This document shows positions 6,820 through 13,588 of a DNA stretch of 14,422 nt, piece after piece (within the stretch, counting starts at the first letter, position 1; every line of letters starts with the position of its first letter). The DNA lies in assembly GCA_903930515.1 (NCBI GenBank), contig CAIYYW010000241.1:1-14422 (forward strand). Direction: 5' to 3'. The DNA comes from an uncultured delta proteobacterium. Lineage in GTDB: Bacteria; RBG-13-61-14; DRUE01. The notes under the pieces are model-generated. The model did no database searches. It worked only from the letters and a program-made list of their open reading frames with translations, and was not told the origin of the DNA. A program made the position numbers and the translations under genes.

Positions 6820-7755
6820 CTATTTGCCCTTCCTCAGTTCCTCCAGCATCGCCCGGGAGAAGGTCAGGCTCTCGCTAGTCTTGCGCAACCGCGCCGAGAG
6901 CATCCGGACGAAATTCTGATACACCACCAGGGCCAGTTCCTTGTCGCTCCTGAGCAATTTTTCAAAATCGTCTTTATTCATTTGCAGGACCCGGCCCGGC
7001 TCATTGCTGATCACGGTGGCGCTCCGGGTTTCTTTTTCAATCAAGGCCATTTCCCCGAAGCTCATCCCGGGCTTGAGGATCGCCAAGATCTCGTCCTCCT
7101 TGGCCTCGCCGACCTTGACAACCCGAACCGTGCCGCTCCCGATGATGAAAAAGCTGTCGCCCAGGTCTCCCTCGGAAAAGATTTTGGTTTCCTGCGCCAG
7201 CCTCATCTCCAACAGGGCCTTGGCCACCTTCTCAAGCTGGCTCCGGCTCAAGCCGGAGAAGACTTCGGTCCGGCTGAGGAACTCAATCGGATCCAGCTTT
7301 TCTATTTCCGGCGCCTTTCCCGCTTCGGCCTTGGCCCGCGCGGCCGCAGCCCCGGCGTCCATCCCCAGGATTGATTTCACCCGGCGCACGATCTCCTCTG
7401 GTTTTTGGTCCTTGGTCATATATCCGTTGGCGCCGAGCTTCTTGAGCATTTCAATCTGGGAGGGCTTCTTGAACACGCCGGTGATGGCGAGCACCGGCAA
7501 GTCCTGCCCCAATTTGCCGGACCGTATTTCCTTGAGCACTTCAAAGCCGGTGAGGTGAGGCAGGAGCAGGTCCAGGAGCACCAGGTCCAGATGGGGAAGC
7601 TCGTGTTTGATCGCCTGGATCGCTTCCAGGCCGTCCTTGGCCGTGAGCACTTCAAACCCTTCCCGGCTCAGCAGGTCCGCCATCAGGGCGGAAAACATCT
7701 CCACATCGTCCACCACCAAAATCCGTTTCTTTCCCAGGGGATTCGGCTCGTTCAT
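6820..7755 (-). CDS. Response regulator: receiver domain fused to a cyclic-nucleotide-binding domain
   Basis: This 311-residue protein joins an N-terminal receiver domain (about 10-130) to a C-terminal CAP/CRP-type nucleotide-binding domain (about 170-295). The receiver has the acidic pair Asp16-Asp17, the phospho-acceptor Asp62 in LVLLDLLLP, Thr92 in LAITG and Lys115, so it should be phosphorylatable. An Ala-rich linker follows. The second domain has the phosphate-binding cassette FGEMALIEKETRSATV, with the Glu and Arg that contact cAMP or cGMP. No DNA-binding helix-turn-helix follows, so it is not a CRP-like transcription factor but probably a protein-level signal integrator. ATG 7755 overlaps the upstream stop as ATGA and is preceded by GGAGG, which decides the start; a longer upstream reading is out-of-frame sequence of the previous gene. 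No partner kinase is in the window. Confidence 0.9.
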   Translation of the reverse strand: MNEPNPLGKKRILVVDDVEMFSALMADLLSREGFEVLTAKDGLEAIQAIKHELPHLDLVLLDLLLPHLTGFEVLKEIRSGKLGQDLPVLAITGVFKKPSQIEMLKKLGANGYMTKDQKPEEIVRRVKSILGMDAGAAAARAKAEAGKAPEIEKLDPIEFLSRTEVFSGLSRSQLEKVAKALLEMRLAQETKIFSEGDLGDSFFIIGSGTVRVVKVGEAKEDEILAILKPGMSFGEMALIEKETRSATVISNEPGRVLQMNKDDFEKLLRSDKELALVVYQNFVRMLSARLRKTSESLTFSRAMLEELRKGK

Positions 7756-8720
7756 TTTTTCCCTCCCAATTCCTCCAGCACCCCGGCGAACAGCAGCGGC
7801 AACATAATCTCGTGATGCCCGATCAGGCTGACCGCGGTTCCGCCCTTGCTGGTCGGCCGCTTCAGGACATTGACCGCGGGCCGATAGTGGAAAACGAAGT
7901 CCAGGTTGGCGGTGGTGAATTTTTCCAATCGGTATCCGAGGTTGCGCGAAAGGCTTAGGGCTTTGAGGAAAACTTCGGGCATAATCACCGCGGAGCCGAG
8001 GTTGAGGAAGACCCCGCCTTCCAGCTTGCTCACGGCCTGCGCGAAGATACCGAAATCGCGCAAACTGCCCGCTCCCAAGCCGGCTCCGTCCAGGCCGGGA
8101 TGGATATGCACAATGTCGGTTCCGATGGCGATATGGACGGTTGCGGGGAGGTTCAGTTTTTGGGCCTGTCCGAAAATGCTCAACTCGCGGTTCCAGAGTT
8201 TGCGGGAATTGATCAAATCCCCGAGCGCCTCCCCGAAGCCGATTTCGGCCCGGCCGCACCTCCCGGAGACTTCCCGGAAGGCCTCCCCGGTTTCCTTGGC
8301 GGTGCCGAAGCTTCCGTCTTCCAGCGCGGTCTCCACTTCCTCGGAAGTGTATCCGGCAAAAGCGATCTCAAAATCGTGGATCGCCACGGCGCCGTTCCCG
8401 GCGATGGCGGTGATGATCCCGCGCTTGATAAAGTCAATGATCAAGGGGCTTAAGCCGACCTTGATCGGGTGCGCGCCCATCGCCAAAATGACTTGCTTCT
8501 TTCTCCGATGCGCCTCGGCGATTTTGCAGGCGAGCTTGCGCAGTTCGGCTCCGGCCAGGATCTTTGGAATCCCCGATTCCCAGAACTCGGAAAATTTTGA
8601 TCCGCGGGAAATGGTCCGGGCAAAATCCTTGACCTGTACCTTGCGCTTGCTTTTGAGCAGCGAGCTGGTCCTCAGACCGGAACTGTCCAGCGGTTTCAGG
8701 GCTGCTTTTTTTTCAGACAT
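7752..8720 (-). CDS. Deoxyhypusine-synthase-like NAD-fold protein of unknown substrate
   Basis: This 322-residue cytosolic protein resembles a bacterial family distantly related to deoxyhypusine synthase. The visible conserved blocks are MGAHPIKVGLSP (81-92), an IDFIKRGIITAIAGNGAVAIHDFE run (about 95-118), GYTSEEVETALEDGSFGTAKETGE, and later GTDIVHIHPGLDGAGLG and NLGSAVIMPEVFLKAL. The Gly-rich turns fit a Rossmann-like dinucleotide site. The active-site lysine context of true deoxyhypusine synthase is not seen, and no eIF5A-like substrate gene is nearby, so making hypusine is unlikely. ATG 8720 is chosen because GGAG lies 6 nt upstream; a TTG at 8732 is in frame but worse placed. The start overlaps the end of gmhA by 8 bp and its stop overlaps the regulator start by 4 bp, so these genes are translationally coupled. 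The family assignment is from memory of motifs and tentative. Confidence 0.6.
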   Translation of the reverse strand: MSEKKAALKPLDSSGLRTSSLLKSKRKVQVKDFARTISRGSKFSEFWESGIPKILAGAELRKLACKIAEAHRRKKQVILAMGAHPIKVGLSPLIIDFIKRGIITAIAGNGAVAIHDFEIAFAGYTSEEVETALEDGSFGTAKETGEAFREVSGRCGRAEIGFGEALGDLINSRKLWNRELSIFGQAQKLNLPATVHIAIGTDIVHIHPGLDGAGLGAGSLRDFGIFAQAVSKLEGGVFLNLGSAVIMPEVFLKALSLSRNLGYRLEKFTTANLDFVFHYRPAVNVLKRPTSKGGTAVSLIGHHEIMLPLLFAGVLEELGGKK

Positions 8721-9300
8721 CCTTGTCTCCAAACAGGATCAAATCCACAAGCTCGCACAGGATATGCCCGATCAGGAGGTGCACTTCCTGGACCCGGGGC
8801 GTGTCTTTGGAATTGACCCACAAACACAGGTCGGAAACCGAGCCGATTTTTTTGCCGGGAATTCCGGCCATTCCGATCCGGTACAGGCCGAGCTCCCGGG
8901 CGGTTTCCAGGCCCCGGATCACATTGGCGGAATTACCGCTGGTGGAAATACCGAAGGCGAGGTCTCCTTTTTTCCCGAGCGCCCGGATCTGGATGCTGAA
9001 GATTTCGTCAAAGCCGCGGTCGTTGCCGATGCTGGTGATGATGGAAGAGTCGGCGGTGAGCGCGATCGCGGGGAGGGGTTTCCGCTCCATCACCATCCGG
9101 TTCACGAACTCGGCGGCGAAATGCTGAGCCTCCGCGGCGGAGCCCCCGTTCCCGAAAAATAAGATCTTGTTGCCATTCTTGACCGCGCCGGCGATCTGAC
9201 CCGCGGCCTGCCTGATTTTGGGCAGGTTTTCCGCCAGGTTTTGATTGACCAGGACGGCGCAGTCCTGAAAGCGTCTGGTGATTTCCTGATCCAAGTTCAT
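8713..9300 (-). CDS. gmhA: Sedoheptulose-7-phosphate isomerase (phosphoheptose isomerase)
   Basis: GmhA converts D-sedoheptulose 7-phosphate to D-glycero-D-manno-heptose 7-phosphate, the first step towards the ADP- or GDP-heptose used in LPS cores or surface glycans. The 195-residue protein is a single SIS domain of normal length. GNGGSAAEAQHFAAEF (50-65) contains the phosphate-binding Ser and the zinc ligands His60 and Glu64; STSGNSANV binds phosphate; QEVHLLIGH (171-179) supplies the other zinc ligands Gln171 and His179, as in E. coli GmhA. Two adjacent ATGs exist (9303 and 9300); the promoter places the transcript start at the second, so 9300 is used. It leads the operon with the deoxyhypusine-synthase-like gene, the regulator and the Nudix gene. 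The later heptose genes (hldE-type) are not in this window. Confidence 0.95.
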   Translation of the reverse strand: MNLDQEITRRFQDCAVLVNQNLAENLPKIRQAAGQIAGAVKNGNKILFFGNGGSAAEAQHFAAEFVNRMVMERKPLPAIALTADSSIITSIGNDRGFDEIFSIQIRALGKKGDLAFGISTSGNSANVIRGLETARELGLYRIGMAGIPGKKIGSVSDLCLWVNSKDTPRVQEVHLLIGHILCELVDLILFGDKDV

Positions 9301-9335
9301 CATTTAATGCTATCTAAAGATGCCGGTCCGGTCAA
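9301..9335 (-). promoter_or_regulatory. Promoter of the gmhA operon, leaderless-type geometry
   Basis: TTGACC (9335-9330, 5 of 6 consensus) lies 17 nt before TAGCAT (9312-9307, 4 of 6). The two adjacent ATG codons begin 3 and 6 nt after the -10, so a standard start site falls on the second ATG (9300). There is no Shine-Dalgarno in the 30 nt before the gene. The promoter sits in the 89-nt gap after the GT39-like gene. Confidence 0.55.
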
Positions 9336-9392
9336 ATGCGCGGGTTTTGCCGGGGTCCGCGGAAGTGGAAAACTTTTCTTGCGGGCCGGTCC

Positions 9393-11123
9393 CTATCTGA
9401 ATTTTTCCAGGACTTGTTCCGGGGCCGGGAATAATTCCGGCTTGAGCTGGTGGGCGCGCAGCAGGTGATCGTAGGCCTGGTTTGGCCGATTGAGATGGAG
9501 CAGGGTGATTCCGAAGTTGTAATCGGCATCGGCGAAATCGGGATCGTAGAAAAGCGCCTCCTGATAATGCCTGATGGATTCCTCGGCTCTCCCGGTCAAA
9601 GCCAGCGCGTTCGCCAATGCCAGTTGCGCCTCCGGGTAGCTCGGCTTGATCGCGATCGTGTCTTCCAGGACCGGGACCGCTTCCGCGAACCTGCCCTTCT
9701 GGATCATCGCCATTCCCAGGTTGAACCGCATACTGGACCGGAGCGGACGGTCGTTCCAGCTCAACAGCCGGGCATTGGCCAGCCAGGAAAAAAAAGCGAG
9801 CAATAAAAATCCGGCCAGAAGCCTAGCCCATTTTTTATTCCGCGCCCAATCCGCGGATCGCGATAGTGCGATCCCGGCCAGGACCGCCAGTTCGGGGAAC
9901 AGCTTCATCCGATACCTGCTGATGACGAAGAAGAGGGCGATGGAAAACCCGTAAACCAAAACATATAAAACCAGATAGCGGCTCTTTTTGTCGCGCAGGC
10001 TGAGCACGATTCCGAGCAGGGCAAAGGGCAGGATCAGGCCGAGATGAAATTTGCCGAGCAGACGCAAAATCGGGATTTGATCGCGGTGATATTCCAGGTC
10101 GCGATCATTCCCCACCGTGGTCCGGTCAACCAGGAAGTAGCATTTTTTCCAGAACAGTTTGAGCCATAATCCAGGCGAGTCCTCAACCGCCCGGAGGGTT
10201 TCCCTAATCCAGAACCGGCTCACCTCCCCTTCCTTGACCGGATGTCCCGATTCTTTTTCCGCCAGGTAAGTGGAGACCAGCCAGACATCCTCTCGGAACC
10301 AGGGGTCAGGCTTCATCCGGTTCAGAAATTCGCCGTCCACTTCGCGCCGGAAGAGCGGCAACACCACCATCCTTCCGTCCGCGCCCGGCGCGTTCCCCAT
10401 CCAGAAATTGATCCCGTCCTGGGAGGATACCAGGACGAAATCCCCGGCCACGCTCAAATTCCGCAGCGTGATCGGGAACACCGGCAGGGCGGTGAACAGG
10501 AGCAGGATCAGGGCTTCCCGGTATCTTTTTCGGCAAAGCCACCAGATGAAAATCGCCGCGGAGAAGAGCATAAAATTCGGCCGGAAAATAATCGCGAGTC
10601 CGGAAACGATCCCGCTCCAGGCGACCATTCCCCTGCCCTTTTCGGCCTTGAAGCTAAGGAGATACAGCGCGAGCAGGTTTAAGAAAGTGGCGCTGGTGGT
10701 AATCAGGAGTTCTCCGTCAAAATAAACCGAGAGCCAGAAGCCGGCCACCATCAGGCCGCTGATCATCATCGCCCAGCGCTTGCCCGTAAGCCGATACGCG
10801 AACAGTCCGGCCAGGGACGCGGAGAGAGAGCCGAGCAGGGATTGAAAAATCCTCGGCGCCCATAAACTCCTTTGGCCCAGATACTCCAGTCCGGCCAGGA
10901 GATATAAATACGCCGGGGAGCGGAAATAGGATCGGTTTCCAAGCCCGATTCCGGAAAGGATCCGCTCGGCCATTCGCTGGTGCGATTCGGTATCCAAAAA
11001 CAGCAGGTCCCAGTACGGGGACTGACGGTATTGCCGGAGATAAATCAGCCTGAGGGCAAAAGCTGACAGGAAAATTCCCGCCGCAATCAAAATGAGAGAT
11101 CGGGTGTTTTTTTGTTCGCTCAC
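9393..11123 (-). CDS. GT39/PMT-like integral membrane glycosyltransferase with C-terminal TPR repeats
   Basis: This is a 576-residue polytopic membrane protein of the dolichyl/undecaprenyl-phosphate-sugar transferase superfamily (PMT_2/ArnT-like). The first helix (about 9-29) is followed by a periplasmic loop with the acidic motif FLDTESHQRMAERILSG (Asp44, Glu46), matching the catalytic acidic position of this superfamily, then RSPAYLYLLAGL. Around ten more hydrophobic segments follow to about residue 450. Three 34-residue TPR units occupy 463-565. A long upstream reading from 11195 overlaps the EF-G-like gene and gives a Lys/Arg-rich artefact; GTG 11123 is 13 nt after that gene's stop, and the protein then starts just before the first helix, so it is preferred. 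No strong Shine-Dalgarno is seen. The acceptor (lipid, protein or glycan) is unknown; TPRs suggest a partner protein. Confidence 0.8.
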   Translation of the reverse strand: MSEQKNTRSLILIAAGIFLSAFALRLIYLRQYRQSPYWDLLFLDTESHQRMAERILSGIGLGNRSYFRSPAYLYLLAGLEYLGQRSLWAPRIFQSLLGSLSASLAGLFAYRLTGKRWAMMISGLMVAGFWLSVYFDGELLITTSATFLNLLALYLLSFKAEKGRGMVAWSGIVSGLAIIFRPNFMLFSAAIFIWWLCRKRYREALILLLFTALPVFPITLRNLSVAGDFVLVSSQDGINFWMGNAPGADGRMVVLPLFRREVDGEFLNRMKPDPWFREDVWLVSTYLAEKESGHPVKEGEVSRFWIRETLRAVEDSPGLWLKLFWKKCYFLVDRTTVGNDRDLEYHRDQIPILRLLGKFHLGLILPFALLGIVLSLRDKKSRYLVLYVLVYGFSIALFFVISRYRMKLFPELAVLAGIALSRSADWARNKKWARLLAGFLLLAFFSWLANARLLSWNDRPLRSSMRFNLGMAMIQKGRFAEAVPVLEDTIAIKPSYPEAQLALANALALTGRAEESIRHYQEALFYDPDFADADYNFGITLLHLNRPNQAYDHLLRAHQLKPELFPAPEQVLEKFR

Positions 11124-11136
11124 AAAATCCCGGGCG

Positions 11137-13236
11137 TTACTTTTCTTCCTTTTCCTTCTCTTTTTCCCGCTTGGCCATGGTAATGACCTTCTCAATGATG
11201 TGGGCAGGGATTTCCTCGTAATGCGAAAATTCCATCGTGAACATCCCCCGGCCGGAAGTCATTGAATCCAAATCCGGGGCGTATCTGAGCATTTCCGACA
11301 TCGGCGCCTGGGCCTTGATCGCCTGCATTGACCCGTGCCGTTCCACCCCGGCCAGCCGCCCGCGCCTCCGGTTCAAATCCCCGGTGATGTCCCCGATGCA
11401 ATCGTCCGGGACCGACACTTCCACATTCATAATCGGCTCAAGCAGGGTCATTCCGGCCTGCTCGCAAGCTAGTTTGATCCCGAGCGACCCGGCGATCTGG
11501 AAGGCCATATCCGAGGAATCCACCTCGTGGTATTTGCCGTCATAGAGCTTGAACCTCATATCGGTCATCGGAAATCCGGCCAGAATCCCTTTATCCAGGG
11601 CGTCCCGCGCTCCCTTTTCCACCGACGGGATGTAGTTGCGCGGAATCGCCCCTCCCACGATCGCGTCTTCAAACTCCACTCCGCTCCCCCTGGGAAGGGG
11701 CGACACCTCAATCCAGCACCATCCGAACTGTCCGCGTCCGCCGGTCTGTCTCCGGTATTTGCCCTCGCCCTGCGCGGTCTTCTTGATCGTCTCCAGGTAC
11801 GGTATTTTCGGCTCCTTGAGCAGAACCTCCACTCCGAATTTCCGTTTCATCCGCTCAAGCGCGATTTCAACATGCATCTGTCCCATCCCGGAGAGGATGA
11901 ACTCATTGGTCTGGATGTCGCGCTTTAACTGCAAGGTCGGGTCTTCCTCGGTCAGCCGGTTCAAGGCCATGGTCAGCTTATCCTCGTCCTGCTGGGTCTT
12001 GGGAACCACCGCGAAACTGATCACCGGCTTGGGCCAGACCACCGGGGGCAACACCAGCGGGTTGTTCTCCACGGTGAGCGTGTCCCCGGTCTGGGTCTCC
12101 TTGAGTTTGGGGATGGCCACGATCTCTCCCATCCTAGCGGGGTTGACATTTTCCGGCTGATCCCCGTTCATCCAGAACATCTGCCCGACCCGCTCCTTGA
12201 GTCCCTTGGCGGCATTATAGGTCGTGGAGTCCGCGTTCTGGCTCCCGGAAAACATCCGGATCAAATTCAGCTTGCCCCGGTACGGGTCCGCAACGGTCTT
12301 GAACACAAACCCGCAAAAAGGACCGTCCTCCGCCGGCTTCAATTCCGCTTCCTGCTTGGTCTTGGAATTCACTCCCTTGACCGCCGGCCTTTCCAGGGGA
12401 TTGGGGAAGCAATTCACGATCAAATCCAAGAGCAAATCCACCCCGATATTTTTCACGCCCGACCCGCACAAAAGCGGGATCACTTTTTGATTCTTCACCC
12501 CCTGCTGCAGGGCCTGTAAAATTTCTTCTTCCTTCAGCGTTTTTCCTTCCAAATATTTCTCCAGAAGATCGTCCCGCGATTCCGCAACCGCCTCAATCAT
12601 CTTCTCCCGGTACCGGGCGGCCTGATCCTTCAAATCATCCGGGATCGGCTGTTCCTGCTTCTTCCCCGTGCCGTCCTCGGGATAGAGGTAGGCCTTCATC
12701 CGGATCAAATCCACCACGCCCTTGAACGCGGCCTCTTTCCCGATCGGGATCGCCAGCGGGCAGACCGTTATTTCCAAAGTTTTTTCCAGGCGCTCAATGG
12801 CCGCCTCAAAATCCGCGCGCTCCCGGTCCAGCTTGCTGATGAAAATGGCCCGCGCCATCCCCAGTTCCTGCCCCATCCGCCATAATTTCTCCGTTAAGAT
12901 CTTCACCCCGTCCACCGCGTCCACGAAAAATATCCCCGAGTCCACCGCCCGCAAGGCATTGTTCGCCTCGGTGATATAATTGGGATCGCCCGGGGTGTCC
13001 ACCAGAAAAAGTTGGTTCTTGTTCCAGTCGAAATTACCGATGGCCACTGCAATGGACGCCTTCCGTTTCTTTTCCTCGGGCTCGTAATCCAAAAGGGAAG
13101 TCTCTTCCATCACCTTGCCCAGCCGATTGTTCACCCCGGCAAGATACAACATGGCCTCGCCCACCGAGGTCTTGCCCCCGCCTCCGTGCGAAAACAATCC
13201 GAATACCCTCAAATTCTTCCTCGGATAGTCCTTCAT
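11137..13236 (-). CDS. Divergent EF-G-like translational GTPase (second-EF-G type)
   Basis: The full EF-G layout is present in 699 residues: G domain with G' insert (about 1-290), domain II, domain III (TEEDPTLQLKRD...FILSGMGQMHVEIALERM), domain IV (GQFGWCWIEVSPLPRGSGVE) and domain V ending with a charged KREKEKEKEEK tail. It therefore should bind the ribosome as a translocase or recycling-like factor. The GTPase motifs are unusual: the P-loop is SHGGGGKTS (16-24), G3 is DTPGD (80-84) where canonical EF-G has DTPGH with the catalytic His, and G4 is SKLD (134-137) instead of NKxD. It fits the divergent EF-G paralogues found in several phyla, where canonical EF-G is a separate gene. ATG 13236 is chosen over GTG 13239 because AAAAGGAG lies 6 nt upstream of the ATG. 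The GT39-like gene follows 13 nt later. Confidence 0.9.
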   Translation of the reverse strand: MKDYPRKNLRVFGLFSHGGGGKTSVGEAMLYLAGVNNRLGKVMEETSLLDYEPEEKKRKASIAVAIGNFDWNKNQLFLVDTPGDPNYITEANNALRAVDSGIFFVDAVDGVKILTEKLWRMGQELGMARAIFISKLDRERADFEAAIERLEKTLEITVCPLAIPIGKEAAFKGVVDLIRMKAYLYPEDGTGKKQEQPIPDDLKDQAARYREKMIEAVAESRDDLLEKYLEGKTLKEEEILQALQQGVKNQKVIPLLCGSGVKNIGVDLLLDLIVNCFPNPLERPAVKGVNSKTKQEAELKPAEDGPFCGFVFKTVADPYRGKLNLIRMFSGSQNADSTTYNAAKGLKERVGQMFWMNGDQPENVNPARMGEIVAIPKLKETQTGDTLTVENNPLVLPPVVWPKPVISFAVVPKTQQDEDKLTMALNRLTEEDPTLQLKRDIQTNEFILSGMGQMHVEIALERMKRKFGVEVLLKEPKIPYLETIKKTAQGEGKYRRQTGGRGQFGWCWIEVSPLPRGSGVEFEDAIVGGAIPRNYIPSVEKGARDALDKGILAGFPMTDMRFKLYDGKYHEVDSSDMAFQIAGSLGIKLACEQAGMTLLEPIMNVEVSVPDDCIGDITGDLNRRRGRLAGVERHGSMQAIKAQAPMSEMLRYAPDLDSMTSGRGMFTMEFSHYEEIPAHIIEKVITMAKREKEKEKEEK

Positions 13237-13242
13237 CACCAG

Positions 13243-13250
13243 CTCCTTTT
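13243..13250 (-). promoter_or_regulatory. Strong Shine-Dalgarno of the EF-G-like gene
   Basis: AAAAGGAG on the minus strand ends 6 nt before ATG 13236 and 3 nt before an in-frame GTG at 13239. The spacing favours the ATG. It contrasts with the SD-less starts elsewhere in the window. Confidence 0.75.
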
Positions 13251-13262
13251 AAAAATCAAATG

Positions 13263-13298
13263 AGCTTATATAGTAAAAACAAGCGGGCTTCTTGTCAA
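13263..13298 (-). promoter_or_regulatory. Promoter of the EF-G-like / GT39-like operon
   Basis: A perfect TTGACA (13298-13293) lies 17 nt before TACTAT (13275-13270, 4 of 6 consensus). The predicted start near 13263 gives a leader of about 26 nt that includes the AAAAGGAG ribosome site. This is a conventional sigma70-like arrangement. Confidence 0.65.
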
Positions 13299-13316
13299 CT
13301 TTGAATTTGAGAGCGC

Positions 13317-13367
13317 GGAATTAGGGGGCAGGGATTCGGAATCCGCCGACCCCCAACCCCCAATTCC
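13317..13367. repeat. Long imperfect inverted repeat with G/C runs in the divergent intergenic region
   Basis: GGAATT-A-GGGGG (13317-13328) can pair with CCCCC-AATTCC (13357-13367), an 11-bp stem with one bulged A. A smaller hairpin GGAT/ATCC lies inside (13332-13344), and a second CCCCC run at 13350-13354 precedes the right arm. The minus strand has three G runs of at least three within about 20 nt. No T-tract follows on either side, so it is not a classical terminator. It lies upstream of both divergent promoters. Its role is unknown. Confidence 0.55.
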
Positions 13368-13375
13368 CGATTCCA

Positions 13376-13552
13376 TTAAGGTTCAGGCGGTATCATCCTC
13401 TTGGAAGTGGCCGGCAGTTTCAAGCCGGGATTGATCTTCGCTATGGCCGGATCATTCCATTTAAGAAAGGGTTGATAAGTTGATCCGGGCAGGTTGGTCG
13501 GGATCAAGCGAAACCAGAAATCCGAGTAGCTCGCACAATGACCGGAACGGAA
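13376..13552 (-). pseudogene. Possible coding remnant: 58 open codons without a start
   Basis: On the minus strand an open frame of 58 codons ends at TAA (13376-13378) and is closed upstream by a stop at 13553-13555. It has no ATG before its last few residues. The translation looks protein-like, with SYSDFWFRLIPTNLPGSTY and a C-terminal AKINPGLKLPATSKRMIPPE, and codon choice like nearby genes. It may be the decayed end of a gene. No family is recognised, and an open stretch of this length can arise by chance at this GC content, so the call is weak. Confidence 0.2.
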
Positions 13553-13568
13553 TTATAATGACCGGGAC
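13537..13568 (+). repeat. Direct repeat of 12 nt at 20-bp spacing over the GH92 promoter
   Basis: AATGACCGGAAC (13537-13548) and AATGACCGGGAC (13557-13568) match at 11 of 12 positions and are 20 bp apart start to start, about two helical turns. The second copy begins within the TATAAT and runs over the predicted start site; the first covers about -30 to -18. The arrangement resembles a pair of operator half-sites for a regulator of the mannosidase gene, but no regulator is identified. Confidence 0.4.
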
Positions 13569-13582
13569 CTAAGTAGAGGAGG
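13554..13582 (+). promoter_or_regulatory. -10 element and Shine-Dalgarno of the GH92 gene
   Basis: A perfect TATAAT at 13554-13559 predicts a start near 13566, giving a leader of about 23 nt. GAGGAGG at 13576-13582 is 6 nt before ATG 13589 and decides that start. No good -35 is visible 16-18 nt upstream (TCGCAC at 13531-13536 is poor), so an activator may be needed. Confidence 0.5.
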
Positions 13583-13588
13583 CGTCAG

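Larger units (their letters stand above)
13237..13588. other. Divergent intergenic region of about 350 nt
   Basis: This is the only stretch over 300 nt without a firm gene. It holds the minus-strand EF-G promoter and ribosome site at its left end, a G/C-run inverted repeat (13317-13367), a possible coding remnant on the minus strand (13376-13552), a 20-bp-spaced direct repeat, and the GH92 -10 and ribosome site at its right end. No tRNA or known riboswitch was recognised. Confidence 0.7.

Noticed and set aside
7756-8259. N-terminal extension of the receiver/cNMP regulator giving a 479-residue reading
   Set aside because: The added stretch is Arg/Pro-rich out-of-frame sequence of the deoxyhypusine-synthase-like gene; ATG 7755 has a GGAGG and the ATGA overlap.
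7906-9162. Plus-strand 418-codon open frame
   Set aside because: It is antisense to the deoxyhypusine-synthase-like gene and gmhA, both of which have clear conserved motifs; its translation is low-information Ser/Pro/Arg-rich sequence.
11124-11195. Upstream start of the GT39-like protein inside the EF-G-like gene
   Set aside because: The extra 24 residues are a Lys/Arg-rich out-of-frame reading of the EF-G tail; GTG 11123 lies between the genes and directly precedes the first membrane helix.
13380-13474. Plus-strand open frame of about 31 codons in the divergent intergenic region
   Set aside because: It is shorter than the minus-strand frame it mirrors, has no start or ribosome site at its beginning and ends quickly in TGA.
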